From: an uncultured Paracoccaceae bacterium
GTDB lineage: Bacteria; Pseudomonadota; Alphaproteobacteria; Rhodobacterales; Rhodobacteraceae
Direction: 5' to 3'
Length of the DNA stretch: 64,000 bases
Assembly (NCBI GenBank): GCA_947500825.1
Contig: CANMTR010000011.1
Span: 41,209 to 105,208, forward strand
Positions within the stretch are counted from its first letter, which is position 1. Each line of letters begins with the position of its first letter. The position numbers and the translations under genes are program-made. The notes below the pieces were generated by a model. That model saw only the letters and a program-made list of their open reading frames with translations, ran no database searches and had not been told where the DNA came from. Positions 36,959-45,609 of this stretch are shown here, piece by piece.

Positions 36959-38400
36959 GATCCCGCCCCGAAGCGGATCGCCCCGTCGGAGACGGGCTTG
37001 AGGCGGAACTCCACCACGTCGCGGATGTAGTTCTGGTGCACCCGCCACGGCGTTCGCGCGCCCTGGGAGGGCACGAGATGCGCCGCGCGGCGCACGTATC
37101 CCGACGAGAGGTCGACGAACTCCTCCCGCGGGGCGGCGGGGTCGATCCGCGGCACGGCGATGTCGTGGCCCTTGCGCGCCATGTGGTTCAGCAACCGGCA
37201 GACATACCGCGCGATCAGGTCGCATTTCAGCGTCCAGCTCGCGTTGGTGTAGCCGAAGGCCATGGCCGCGTTTGGCAGCCCGTCGAGCATCGCGCCCTTG
37301 TAGGACGTGTGCTCGCCGGGCACGTAGGGCTCGCCGTCGACCACGATCTCGGCGCCGCCGAAGAGCTGCACCGACAGGCCGGTGGCCGAGACGACGATGT
37401 CCGCCTCCAGCTCCTTTCCCGAGGCGAGGCGGATGCCCGTCTCGGTGAAGGTCTCGATCCGGTCGGTCTCGATCTCCGCGCGGCCGTCGCGGATGGACCG
37501 GAACAGGTCCCCCTCGGGCACCACGCACAGGCGCTGGTCCCACGGGTCGTAGTCGGGGACGAAGTGGCGCTCCACGTCGAACCCCTCGGGCAGTTGCTTG
37601 CGGGCGTTCTCGATGAAGAAGCGGCGCATCTTCTCGGGGCGGCGGCGCGAGAGCTGGTAGATCAGCATCGACATGCCGACGTTCTTCCACCGTGTCAGGC
37701 GGTGGGCGGCGGCGGCGGGCAGGGCGCGCTGCAGGCGGCCGGCCCATTTGTCCCGGCTGGGCAGGTTCACCACGTAGGAGGGCGACCGCTGGAGCATCGT
37801 GACCTGCGCCGTCTTCGCCAGAGTCGGGACCAGCGTCACCGCCGTCGCGCCCGAGCCGATGACCACAATCCGCTTGCCCGCGTGGTCGAGGTCCTCGGGC
37901 CAGAACTGGGGCACCACGACCTCGCCCCCGAACCGGTCCCGCCCGGGATAGTCGGGCACGTGGGCGCGGGCGTAGTCGTAGTAGCCGGTGCAGAGGTAGA
38001 GGAAGTTGCAGCTGCGCGTCTCGGGCCCGTCGGGGCCGTCGATGTCGAGCGTCCAGCGCGCGCCTTCGGTGGACCAGGCCGCACGGGTCACGGTGCGGCC
38101 GGTGACGACCCGGTCCATCACCCCGGTCTCGCGCGCCGTCTCGACGATGTAGTCGCGGATGTCGTCGCCCGAGGTGATCGCCTGGTCGCCCTTCCAGGGA
38201 TGGAACGGGAAGCCCAGGGTCGTGACGTCCGAATCGGACCGGATGCCGGGGTATCGGAACAGGTCCCAGGTGCCGCCGATCCGTTCGCGCCGCTCCAGGA
38301 TCGCAAGGCTGCGGCCGGGGCAACGTTCCTGCAGCCTCACGGCCGCGTCGATGCCCGACAGGCCGGCGCCGACCACCAGGACGTCCACATGCTCAGTCAT
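36955..38400 (-). CDS. EthA/MymA-type flavin monooxygenase (Baeyer-Villiger-like)
   Basis: 481 residues. FAD site G-A-G-L-S-G at 11-16, the G-G-T-W-D-L-F-R-Y-P-G-I-R-S-D-S-D block and NADPH site G-S-G-A-T-A closely match EthA of Mycobacterium from memory, including length. The Baeyer-Villiger fingerprint F-x-G-x3-H-x3-W-P reads F157-G-G159-E-V-V-V163-P-Q-F-W167-P, so the usual His is Val. The expected reaction is NADPH- and O2-dependent oxygenation of a ketone to an ester (or S-oxidation). First of three overlapping genes with the SDR and hydrolase. Confidence 0.92.
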   Translation of the reverse strand: MTEHVDVLVVGAGLSGIDAAVRLQERCPGRSLAILERRERIGGTWDLFRYPGIRSDSDVTTLGFPFHPWKGDQAITSGDDIRDYIVETARETGVMDRVVTGRTVTRAAWSTEGARWTLDIDGPDGPETRSCNFLYLCTGYYDYARAHVPDYPGRDRFGGEVVVPQFWPEDLDHAGKRIVVIGSGATAVTLVPTLAKTAQVTMLQRSPSYVVNLPSRDKWAGRLQRALPAAAAHRLTRWKNVGMSMLIYQLSRRRPEKMRRFFIENARKQLPEGFDVERHFVPDYDPWDQRLCVVPEGDLFRSIRDGRAEIETDRIETFTETGIRLASGKELEADIVVSATGLSVQLFGGAEIVVDGEPYVPGEHTSYKGAMLDGLPNAAMAFGYTNASWTLKCDLIARYVCRLLNHMARKGHDIAVPRIDPAAPREEFVDLSSGYVRRAAHLVPSQGARTPWRVHQNYIRDVVEFRLKPVSDGAIRFGAGS

Positions 38401-38489
38401 TCAGATCCTCCATCGCCGCGGAAGGGGATGCGCTCCGCGCCGCTTTTGCAAGCCGTGCGTCCCCGCGACGTGGCGTCGCCGCCCGTTCA

Positions 38490-38630
38490 TCAGCACGGGG
38501 CCGCCGGCGTATCGAGCGCGCCGGCCACGGCCAGGACGGTGCGGTCCTGCGCCTCGTGGGCGATGCGGAACGCCTCGCCGCGGATCGTCTCGTCGGTGGC
38601 CTCCGTGATCAGCGTGACGGGATAGAGCAT
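38490..38630 (-). CDS. Possible small protein, family unknown
   Basis: 46 codons. The product starts M-L-Y-P-V-T-L-I-T-E-A-T and contains an R-I-A-H-E-A-Q-D-R segment. The frame is open for a further 22 codons upstream to a stop, without another start codon, and those codons (V-P-H-G-P-F-E-V-H-E) also look protein-like. This could be the remains of a longer gene. No homologue recognised. Confidence 0.3.
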   Translation of the reverse strand: MLYPVTLITEATDETIRGEAFRIAHEAQDRTVLAVAGALDTPAAPC

Positions 38631-38662
38631 ACCCGGAACGACCGCGGTGGTGAACGGGATCG

Positions 38663-38685
38663 CCCCTTCGTGAACCTCGAAGGGG
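38663..38685 (-). terminator. Hairpin after the amide-operon ATPase gene
   Basis: Perfect eight-base-pair inverted repeat CCCCTTCG/CGAAGGGG around a seven-base loop, about 110 bases past the end of the operon. There is no T-tract. It probably marks the 3' end of the operon transcript. Confidence 0.45.
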
Positions 38686-38797
38686 CCGTGCGGGACTTAG
38701 CGCTCGCAGAGGGCCAGCATCCGGCGGGTCTGTGCCACGAGCTCGGGGTCGTCCGCGAGCGCCTCCAGCGCCGCGTCCAGCACGCGGCGCCCGCCGG

Positions 38798-40600
38798 TCA
38801 GGGCGCCGTCGCAGCCTGCCGCGCGACCCGGTGGCCCCGGGCGAGGTCGTGGAGCGTCACGCGCTCGGGCGCCCGCCCCACGGGAAAGATCGGGCTCGCC
38901 TCCTCGATGCCCGCGGTGTCGGGCATCGGGCCCCGCCGCAGGGTCGGGTCGGGGACCGGGACGGCGGCGAGCAGGCGCTTCGTGTAGGGGTGGCGCGGAT
39001 CGCGCAGGACCGCGTCGCGCGGTCCCTCCTCCATCACCTGGCCGAGGCGCATGACCGTGACCCGGTCGGCGACCTGCTCGATCACCGCCATGTCGTGGCT
39101 GATGAAGAGGTAGGACAGGCCGTCCTGCTCCTGCAATTCGGCCAGGAGGTCGAGCACCCTCGCCTGCACGCTCACGTCGAGGGCCGAGACACTCTCGTCC
39201 GCCACGATCACCTTGGGCGACAGGCCGAGCGCGCGGGCGATGCATACCCGCTGCCGCTGGCCGCCGGAGAACTCGTGCGGATAGCGCGACAGCATGTCCG
39301 GCGACAGGCCGACCCGCCGGAACAGCCATTCGCACCGGTCCGTCAGCTCCGCGCCGCGGGCGATCCCGTGGACCTTCATCGGTTCGGCCACCTGCTCGCC
39401 CACCGTCATCCGGCTGTCGAGCGACGCGCCGGGGTCCTGGAACACCATCTGCACGTCGCGCAGGACGGGCCGCATCGCGGCGCGGGAGCGGCCTTGCGTC
39501 TCGACGCCGTCGATCCGGATCGAGCCCTGCCAGGGGACGAGGCCCAGGAGCGCCTTGCCGATGGTGGACTTGCCGCAGCCCGACTCCCCCACGAGGGCCA
39601 GCGTCTCTCCCGCCCGGATATGGAACGACACGCCCTCCACCGCGTGGACGCGCGCCACCGTGCGGTTGAGAAGGCCGCCGGCGATGTCGAACCGCACGGA
39701 GAGGTCCTCGACCTCCACCACGTTGCGGGCGTCCGGGGCGTCCGGGGCGTCCGGGGTGGTGGGGCGCGGCGGGGCGGTGCCCAGGCGCGGCACCGCGTCG
39801 AGCAGGCTGCGGGCGTACTCGGTCCGCGGCGCGGCGAAGAGCGTCTCCACGGGCGCGGCCTCCTCCTGCCGTCCGGCGCGCAGGACGATCACCCGGTCGG
39901 CCATCTCGGCCACGACGCCCATGTCGTGGGTGATCATCAGCACCGCCGTGCCGTGGTCGCGCTGGAGCGCGCGGATCAGGTCGAGGATCTCGGCCTGCAC
40001 GGTCACGTCGAGCGCGGTGGTGGGCTCGTCCGCGATCAGGATCTCGGGCTCGCAGGCCAGGGCGATGGCGATCATCACCCGCTGGCGCATGCCCCCCGAC
40101 AATTCGTGGGGATACTGCTTCAGCCGCCGCTCCGGCTCCGTCAGCCGCACGTCGCGCAGAAGGCGCAGCGCCCGCCCCGGGGCCTCGGCGCGGCGGCAGG
40201 CGCCGTGTTCGAGCAGCACCTCGCAGAGCTGGCGCTCCACCGTCATGAGCGGGTTGAGCGAGGTCATGGGCTCCTGGAAGATCATCGCGATCCGGGCCGA
40301 CCGGATGCCGCGATAGCCGCGCTCGCCGAGGCCGGAGAGCTCGGTCCCGCCCAGCCGGATCGAGCCGTTCGCGATCCGGGCCATGGGCTTGGGCAGGAGG
40401 CCCATGATCGCGAGCGCGGTCATCGACTTGCCCGACCCGCTCTCCCCGGCGAGCGCCAGCGTCTCGCCGGGCGACAGGTCGAACGACAGCCCGTCGAGCA
40501 CCGTCTTCGCCCCGGCCTCGGTGGCGACCTGGACGGTGAGGTCGCGCACCTCCAGGGCGGGGCGCGCGCCGCCCCGTCCGGTATCGCCCGTCCCGCTCAT
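38798..40600 (-). CDS. Double-domain peptide/amide ABC transporter ATP-binding protein
   Basis: 600 residues with two ABC ATPase domains of the Dpp/Opp type. Walker A motifs are G-E-S-G-S-G-K-S and G-E-S-G-C-G-K-S-T, signatures are L-S-G-G-M-R-Q-R and F-S-G-G-Q-R-Q-R, and both Walker B motifs (I-A-D-E-P-T-T-A-L-D and V-A-D-E-S-V-S-A-L-D) are intact. The ATG overlaps the acetamidase/formamidase stop. Last gene of the amiC-amiR operon; it powers the two permeases encoded upstream. Confidence 0.95.
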   Translation of the reverse strand: MSGTGDTGRGGARPALEVRDLTVQVATEAGAKTVLDGLSFDLSPGETLALAGESGSGKSMTALAIMGLLPKPMARIANGSIRLGGTELSGLGERGYRGIRSARIAMIFQEPMTSLNPLMTVERQLCEVLLEHGACRRAEAPGRALRLLRDVRLTEPERRLKQYPHELSGGMRQRVMIAIALACEPEILIADEPTTALDVTVQAEILDLIRALQRDHGTAVLMITHDMGVVAEMADRVIVLRAGRQEEAAPVETLFAAPRTEYARSLLDAVPRLGTAPPRPTTPDAPDAPDARNVVEVEDLSVRFDIAGGLLNRTVARVHAVEGVSFHIRAGETLALVGESGCGKSTIGKALLGLVPWQGSIRIDGVETQGRSRAAMRPVLRDVQMVFQDPGASLDSRMTVGEQVAEPMKVHGIARGAELTDRCEWLFRRVGLSPDMLSRYPHEFSGGQRQRVCIARALGLSPKVIVADESVSALDVSVQARVLDLLAELQEQDGLSYLFISHDMAVIEQVADRVTVMRLGQVMEEGPRDAVLRDPRHPYTKRLLAAVPVPDPTLRRGPMPDTAGIEEASPIFPVGRAPERVTLHDLARGHRVARQAATAP

Positions 40601-41538
40601 TCGAAGACGAGCCGGGGGAAGTAGAACGACACCACCCAGTTGGGCATGTCCACGATCTCCGAGATGCGCAGGTCGCCCGCCACCGAGCACAGCAGATACG
40701 CGTCCTCGGAGGAGAGCCCGTGCTGCCGCCCGAGCAGGTCGACCATGGCCGACACCGCGTCGCGCGCGCCCGTCATCATGTCTGGGCCGATGCCCGTGGT
40801 GACCTCGTAGCCCTTCGCGTCCAGGTGGCGCGTCACCGGGCCGGGCGTGGTGAAGCGGGGGAAGGCCAGCCGCTCCTGCTTGATGAGGTCGAGCGTCACC
40901 TCCACGTCCATCGGGCTCTCGATCGCGGTGCCGCAGACCTCGCCATCGCCCTGCGCGGCATGGGTGTCGCCGATGGAGAACAGCGCGCCCCCGACCTCCA
41001 CGGGCAGGTAGAGCACCGTGCCCGCCGCCAGGTCGCGGATGTCGAGGTTGCCGCCCATGCGCCGGGGCGGCACCACCGAGTGCAGCCCCGCCTCGGCCGG
41101 GGCCAGCCCGATCGTTCCCGCGAAGGGCTTCAGCGGCACCTTCGCGATGTCGGAGAAGAGCGCGGGCGAGAGCGCGTCGGCGTCGTAGTCCCAGACCTTC
41201 AGGTGCGGCGCCTCGAACTGGTCCGCGAGCAGGCCGAAGCCGGGGATGTTGGCCGTCCAGCCGAAGCCCGAGGGGTGGAACGCCTCCATCGTGACCTTGA
41301 GGATGTCGCCGGGCTCGGCCCCGTCCACCTCGACGGGCCCCGTGACGGGGTTGATCTTGCCGAAGTCGAGGTTCGCCACGTCGGCGCTGGTGCTGCCCGG
41401 GCCGAACTGACCGCCCGAGCTGTCGAGGCACTGGAAATGCAGGCGGCTACCCGGCGTCACCGTCGCCACCGGCGGGATGGAATTGTCCCAGCCGTGGTGA
41501 TGGTGGCCGTGGATCGTGTGGTCGCAGGTCATGGACAT
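40597..41538 (-). CDS. Acetamidase/formamidase family protein
   Basis: 313 residues of the FmdA/AmdA family. An N-terminal H-G-H-H-H-H-G-W-D-N-S segment, the N-P-V-T-G-P-V-x-V-x-G-A-E-P-G-D motif, the G-D-T-H-A-A-Q-G-D-G-E-V-C-G-T motif and D-A-Y-L-L-C-S-V-A-G-D-L-R-I-S-E-I-V-D near the end are all present. It should release ammonia from a short amide in the cytoplasm. Its place between an amide-sensor pair and an ABC transporter suggests the imported or induced ligand is its substrate or precursor. It is four bases downstream of the binding-protein gene. Confidence 0.92.
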   Translation of the reverse strand: MSMTCDHTIHGHHHHGWDNSIPPVATVTPGSRLHFQCLDSSGGQFGPGSTSADVANLDFGKINPVTGPVEVDGAEPGDILKVTMEAFHPSGFGWTANIPGFGLLADQFEAPHLKVWDYDADALSPALFSDIAKVPLKPFAGTIGLAPAEAGLHSVVPPRRMGGNLDIRDLAAGTVLYLPVEVGGALFSIGDTHAAQGDGEVCGTAIESPMDVEVTLDLIKQERLAFPRFTTPGPVTRHLDAKGYEVTTGIGPDMMTGARDAVSAMVDLLGRQHGLSSEDAYLLCSVAGDLRISEIVDMPNWVVSFYFPRLVFE

Positions 41539-41542
41539 CGGG

Positions 41543-43171
41543 TCACTGGCCTTCCGTGGCGTGGATGTAGTCGTAGTTCACGGGGATATGGACGGGATCG
41601 ACGAACAGGCTGTCGTCGCCCGCGATCCGGTCGGAATGAAGGGTGAACCGTTGCTCGTGGAAGACGGGCACCCAGGGCGCATCCTCCATGATGTCGAGGT
41701 AGATCTGGCGCCAGGCCGCCTCGCGCGCCGCCGCGTCGCCGACCATCGCGTCGGCCTCCGCGGCGCGGGCGTCGATCTCCTCGTCGCAGTACCACGCCCA
41801 GTTCCAGCCGCCCGGCACCGCGCCCGCGCAGCCCAGGATCGGGCCGTAGAAGTTCGACGGATCGGGGAAATCGGCGATCCAGGCCATGCCGCCCGACCAG
41901 ATCATCGGCGCCTGATCCTCGGCCCCGCCCGCGGCGATCACGTTGGACTGGGCCAGGCTGCGGATCTCGGCGTCGATGCCGATCTCGCTCAGGTCCTGCT
42001 GGATCGCCTGGGCGATGCGCGGGTTCGGGTCCACGTTCATCACGTAGAGCTCGGTGGAGAAGCCGTCCTCGAACCCGGCCTCGGCGAGCATCTCCCGCGC
42101 CGCCTCGGGGTCGTGGGCGTAGCCGTCGTGATCTTCGGCGTATCCCGGCATGGTCGGCGGCAAGGGCTGGTTCGCCGGCACCGCGCGGTTGTTGATCATC
42201 TGGACGATGCGGTCCTTGTTGATCGCCATGTTCACCGCGCGGCGGACCTCGACCCGGTCGAAGGGTTCCATCCGGGTGTTCATGGTGATGTAGCCGGTCT
42301 GGAGCTGGCCACCCTCGACGAGCCGCTCCTCGTAGGCGGCGTCGTTGACCACCTGCAGGAACTGGGCGGGCGGGATGCCGTCGCCGGGCACGTCGGCGCC
42401 CCCGTTCTGGAGCCTGAGCAGCGCCACCGTGGGCTCCAGCCCGATGTCGAACGTGACGCGGTCGAGCTTGGGCACCCCGTCGCGGTGATACTCCTCGAAC
42501 CGTTCGAAGACGAGGCGCTGACCGGGCGTCCACTCGGCGAGGCGGAACGCGCCGGAGCCCACGGGCCGGCGCCCGAAATCCTCTCCCGCCTCCTCGACCG
42601 CCTCGCGCGGCACGACGGAGGCGAAGTTCAGCGCCATCACGTGGCCGAAGGTGGCGTCGGGCCGCGACAGGGTGATCTCCACCGTCTTGTCGTCCACCGC
42701 CTCGATGCCCGACAGGCCTTCGCCCTCGCCGGCGTTCCAGTCCTCGAACCCCTCGATCATCGAGAAGAACCCCGCGCCGGGGCTGCGCGTCTCGGGGTCG
42801 GTGACCCGCTCCAGCGAGTATTTCACGTCCTCGGCCGTGATCTCGCGGCCGTTGTGGAACGTGATCCCGTCCTTCAGGGTGAACGTGTGGGTCAGCCCGT
42901 CGTCGCTGATCTCGTGGCTCTCGGCCAGCTCGTTGCGGAGCGTCGTCGTGCCCGGCTCGTAGCCCATCAGCCCGTCGAACAGGGACTTGATCATCGACCA
43001 GTTCTGCCAGTCGTAGCCGATCGCGGGGTCGAGCGTGGCCACGTCGTCCTGGTAGGTGACGACCATGTCGCCGCCCTGGGGCGCGTCCTGGTCGACCTGG
43101 GCGGCGGCGCCGGTGGCGCCCGCGGCGGCGAGGGCGATCCCCGCGATGCCGGAAAGCAGGATGGTCTTCAT
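41543..43171 (-). CDS. ABC transporter substrate-binding protein, family 5
   Basis: 542 residues. A Sec signal peptide ends after A-T-G-A-A-A-Q, and the SBP family 5 fold follows (V-A-T-L-D-P-A-I-G-Y-D near the start, H-T-F-T-L-K-D-G-I-T-F-H-N-G-R-E-I-T-A-E-D-V signature). It binds oligopeptides, or possibly amides, in the periplasm and delivers them to the two permeases encoded immediately upstream. Confidence 0.94.
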   Translation of the reverse strand: MKTILLSGIAGIALAAAGATGAAAQVDQDAPQGGDMVVTYQDDVATLDPAIGYDWQNWSMIKSLFDGLMGYEPGTTTLRNELAESHEISDDGLTHTFTLKDGITFHNGREITAEDVKYSLERVTDPETRSPGAGFFSMIEGFEDWNAGEGEGLSGIEAVDDKTVEITLSRPDATFGHVMALNFASVVPREAVEEAGEDFGRRPVGSGAFRLAEWTPGQRLVFERFEEYHRDGVPKLDRVTFDIGLEPTVALLRLQNGGADVPGDGIPPAQFLQVVNDAAYEERLVEGGQLQTGYITMNTRMEPFDRVEVRRAVNMAINKDRIVQMINNRAVPANQPLPPTMPGYAEDHDGYAHDPEAAREMLAEAGFEDGFSTELYVMNVDPNPRIAQAIQQDLSEIGIDAEIRSLAQSNVIAAGGAEDQAPMIWSGGMAWIADFPDPSNFYGPILGCAGAVPGGWNWAWYCDEEIDARAAEADAMVGDAAAREAAWRQIYLDIMEDAPWVPVFHEQRFTLHSDRIAGDDSLFVDPVHIPVNYDYIHATEGQ

Positions 43172-43190
43172 GAGGGGTCTCCGCTGTTGG

Positions 43191-44111
43191 TCACTTGGTC
43201 TTGATTCTCGGGTCGATGAGGGGGGCCACCAGGTCGGCGAGCAGGTTGCCCAGCACGATCGCGGTGGCCGAGACCATGGTCACGCCCATGATCACGGGGA
43301 TGTCGACGCGCTGGATCGCCTGCCAGGCGAGCTGGCCGATGCCGGGCCAGCCGAACACGCTTTCCACGACCACGATGCCGGACATGAACAGGCCGATATC
43401 GATGCCGATCATGGCGATGATCGGCAGGATCGCGTTGGGCATGACGTGACGGGTGACGATGCGCAGGCGCGACAGGCCCTTGGCGCGCGCGGTGCGCACC
43501 AGGTCCTGGCCCAGCACCTCGATCATCGAGGAGCGCATCATCCGGCTGTACCAGCCCGCCCCCAGGAGCCCCAGCGTGATCGAGGGCAGCACGAAATGGG
43601 CGGGCGTGCCGTAGCCGCCGATTGGGAACCAGCCCAGCTGCACCGCGAAGACGTAGAGCAGCAGGATGCCGATCACGAATTGCGGGGCCGAGATCGCCAC
43701 GAAGGAGAAGATCATCAGCGAGTGGTCGGCGGCGCGGTTGCGGCGCAGCGCGGCGACCACGCCGATGGTCAGCCCGATGACCAGCTCGGTCACGATGGCC
43801 GTGACCATCAGCATCAGGCTCGCGGGAAGGCGCGCGGCGATCAGCGTCGAGACCTCGGCGCGCTGCAGGTAGGAGCGTCCCATGTCGCCCTGCAGGAGCC
43901 CCGCGAGATAGCGCCCGTACTGGACGAGGAGCGGGTCGTTCAGCCCCAGCTGGTCGCGGATGTTGGCCACCGTCGCGGCGGTGGCCGAGCGCCCGGCGAT
44001 CTGGCGCGCCGGGTCCGCCGGAACCATGTAGAGCAGGACGAAGGTGACGAATGTGATCCCCAGCAGGATCAGCGCGCTCTCCAGCAGGCGGCGGACGAGG
44101 TAGCCGGTCAT
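43191..44111 (-). CDS. ABC transporter permease, DppB type
   Basis: 306 residues, six membrane helices. The N-terminal R-R-L-L-E-S-A-L-I-L-L-G-I-T-F-V-T-F and the cytoplasmic EAA-like loop D-L-V-R-T-A-R-A-K-G-L-S are typical of dipeptide importers. Its start shares a base with the stop of the DppC-type permease (TGATG). Confidence 0.95.
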   Translation of the reverse strand: MTGYLVRRLLESALILLGITFVTFVLLYMVPADPARQIAGRSATAATVANIRDQLGLNDPLLVQYGRYLAGLLQGDMGRSYLQRAEVSTLIAARLPASLMLMVTAIVTELVIGLTIGVVAALRRNRAADHSLMIFSFVAISAPQFVIGILLLYVFAVQLGWFPIGGYGTPAHFVLPSITLGLLGAGWYSRMMRSSMIEVLGQDLVRTARAKGLSRLRIVTRHVMPNAILPIIAMIGIDIGLFMSGIVVVESVFGWPGIGQLAWQAIQRVDIPVIMGVTMVSATAIVLGNLLADLVAPLIDPRIKTK

Positions 44112-45022
44112 CAGTGCCGCCCCTTCAGCGTCGGGTCGAGGATGTCGCGCAACGCGTCGCCCACGAGGTTGAAGGCCAACGCCAGCAGCACGATCAGCAG
44201 GCCGGGAAAGAACACGAGCCACGGCGCGGTGGAGAAATAGGTCTGGTTCTCGAAGATGATGTTGCCCCAGGAGGGCACGGGCGGCTGAACGCCCACCCCG
44301 AGATAGCTCAGCGTCGCCTCCAGCAGCACGGTGGTGGAGATGCCCAGCGTTCCGAACACGATGATCGACGACAGCAGGTGCGGCAGCAGGTGGCGCCCCA
44401 GGATGCGCAAGGGCCCCGAGCCGATGGCGCGCTGCACCTGGATGAACTCCCGCTCCGCCAGGCTGCGCGTCTCGGTATAGATGACGCGGCTCATCTGCAC
44501 CCAGTTCACCATGGCGATGACCAGTGCCACGATCATCAGCGACGGCTGGAAGATCGCGGCGAGCACGATCGCAAGCAGCAGCGCCGGGAACGCCATCATC
44601 AGGTCGGTGAAACGCATCAGGATCGCCGCCGTCCAGCCGCCCGCGTAGCCCGCGGTGATGCCCACGCCCGCGCCCAGGATCACCGCGATGCCGTTCGCGA
44701 CCACCCCGATGATCAGCGACGTGCGCGTGCCCAGGATCAGCCTGGAGGCCAGGTCCCGCCCCAGAAGGTCGGTGCCCAGCGGGTGCTCCCCGCCCGGCGG
44801 CAGGGGCGCGCCCATCAGGTCCAGCCCGTCGAAGCTCTGCTCGAACGGGTCGTGCGGCATGATCCAAGGCGCGAGGATCGCGGCCAGGACCAGGAGCACG
44901 ATCACCGCCAGCCCGAACAGCGCGCGCGGCCGCCGCAAAAGCTCGCCGACGACCTCGCGCGCGCGGCCCCGCCCGGCGCGCCGCACCGGCGCGGCCGAGG
45001 GCGGGTCGATTGGGGCGCTCAT
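44111..45022 (-). CDS. ABC transporter permease, DppC type
   Basis: 303 residues. A long cytoplasmic basic N-terminus is followed by five to six helices, with H-P-L-G-T-D-L-L-G-R-D, the DppC periplasmic signature, and an EAA loop R-E-F-I-Q-V-Q-R-A-I-G. Partner of the DppB-type permease. Its ATG overlaps the amiR stop (ATGA). Confidence 0.95.
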   Translation of the reverse strand: MSAPIDPPSAAPVRRAGRGRAREVVGELLRRPRALFGLAVIVLLVLAAILAPWIMPHDPFEQSFDGLDLMGAPLPPGGEHPLGTDLLGRDLASRLILGTRTSLIIGVVANGIAVILGAGVGITAGYAGGWTAAILMRFTDLMMAFPALLLAIVLAAIFQPSLMIVALVIAMVNWVQMSRVIYTETRSLAEREFIQVQRAIGSGPLRILGRHLLPHLLSSIIVFGTLGISTTVLLEATLSYLGVGVQPPVPSWGNIIFENQTYFSTAPWLVFFPGLLIVLLALAFNLVGDALRDILDPTLKGRH

Positions 45023-45609
45023 CGCCCGCCCGCCCGGCGCGGTGCCGCGCCGCCCAGAAGGCGGCGCGCGGCGGTCTCCAGCGGCACCTGCTCGACCATC
45101 GCCATGGCGCGGAGCTGCTTGAGCGCCAGCGCCTCGTCTCCGCCATCCTCCATCAGCGCCAGCACCGCGCGGATCACGTCGAGCCGGCCGCCGCGCCGGG
45201 CCGCCGCCTCGGCGTCGCGCCGGCGCCGTTCGGCCCGACGCGCGAAGGTCTCGTGCGCGATCACCAGCGCGGAGAAGAGCGTCCCCAGCGCCGACAGCGG
45301 CAGGTAGGCGTCGAGGCCCTGGTTCAGCGCCCAGGCGAGGCGCCCCGGGCTCTCCGAGCCCACCAGCCCCACCACCGGCATCGGCGCCTGGCCGGGCATC
45401 CAGGGCAGTTGCCCGTCGTGGCCGGTGTCGATGTCGAGGATCACCATGTCCGCGCGGTCGGCGGCCTCCGCCTCCAGGTCTCCCGACCGGGGCAGGACGT
45501 GGATCCCGAGGCTCCCGCAGCGCTCCGCGACCCGCCTGGCGGGTTCGTCGGACCTGTGCAGCAGGACCGCGGTCCGCCCGGCGAAATTGTGCATGGGAAA
45601 GGACGTCAT
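45019..45609 (-). CDS. amiR: AmiR-type ANTAR antiterminator
   Basis: 196 residues. An N-terminal pseudo-receiver (about 12-115) is followed by a charged coiled coil (R-R-A-E-R-R-R-R-D-A-E-A-A-A) and a C-terminal ANTAR three-helix domain with the conserved A-x3-L-M-x5-D-E-x2-A and L-x3-A-M pattern. In Pseudomonas, AmiR binds the leader RNA of the amidase operon and prevents termination, and AmiC silences it without amide. The ATG overlaps the amiC stop, the usual AmiC-AmiR coupling. An intrinsic terminator lies in the leader of this operon. Confidence 0.88.
   Translation of the reverse strand: MTSFPMHNFAGRTAVLLHRSDEPARRVAERCGSLGIHVLPRSGDLEAEAADRADMVILDIDTGHDGQLPWMPGQAPMPVVGLVGSESPGRLAWALNQGLDAYLPLSALGTLFSALVIAHETFARRAERRRRDAEAAARRGGRLDVIRAVLALMEDGGDEALALKQLRAMAMVEQVPLETAARRLLGGAAPRRAGGR

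Larger units (their letters stand above)
38401..38797. other. 397-base spacer between two minus-strand operons
   Basis: Downstream of the amide-operon ATPase and upstream of the monooxygenase. It contains a hairpin (38663-38685), a possible 46-codon gene (38490-38630) and a 34-codon frame (CTG at 38801, stop at 38697) that overlaps the ATPase stop. The product of the last resembles a short helical peptide but matches nothing known. The promoter of the monooxygenase set must lie here; no clear boxes were seen. Confidence 0.4.
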
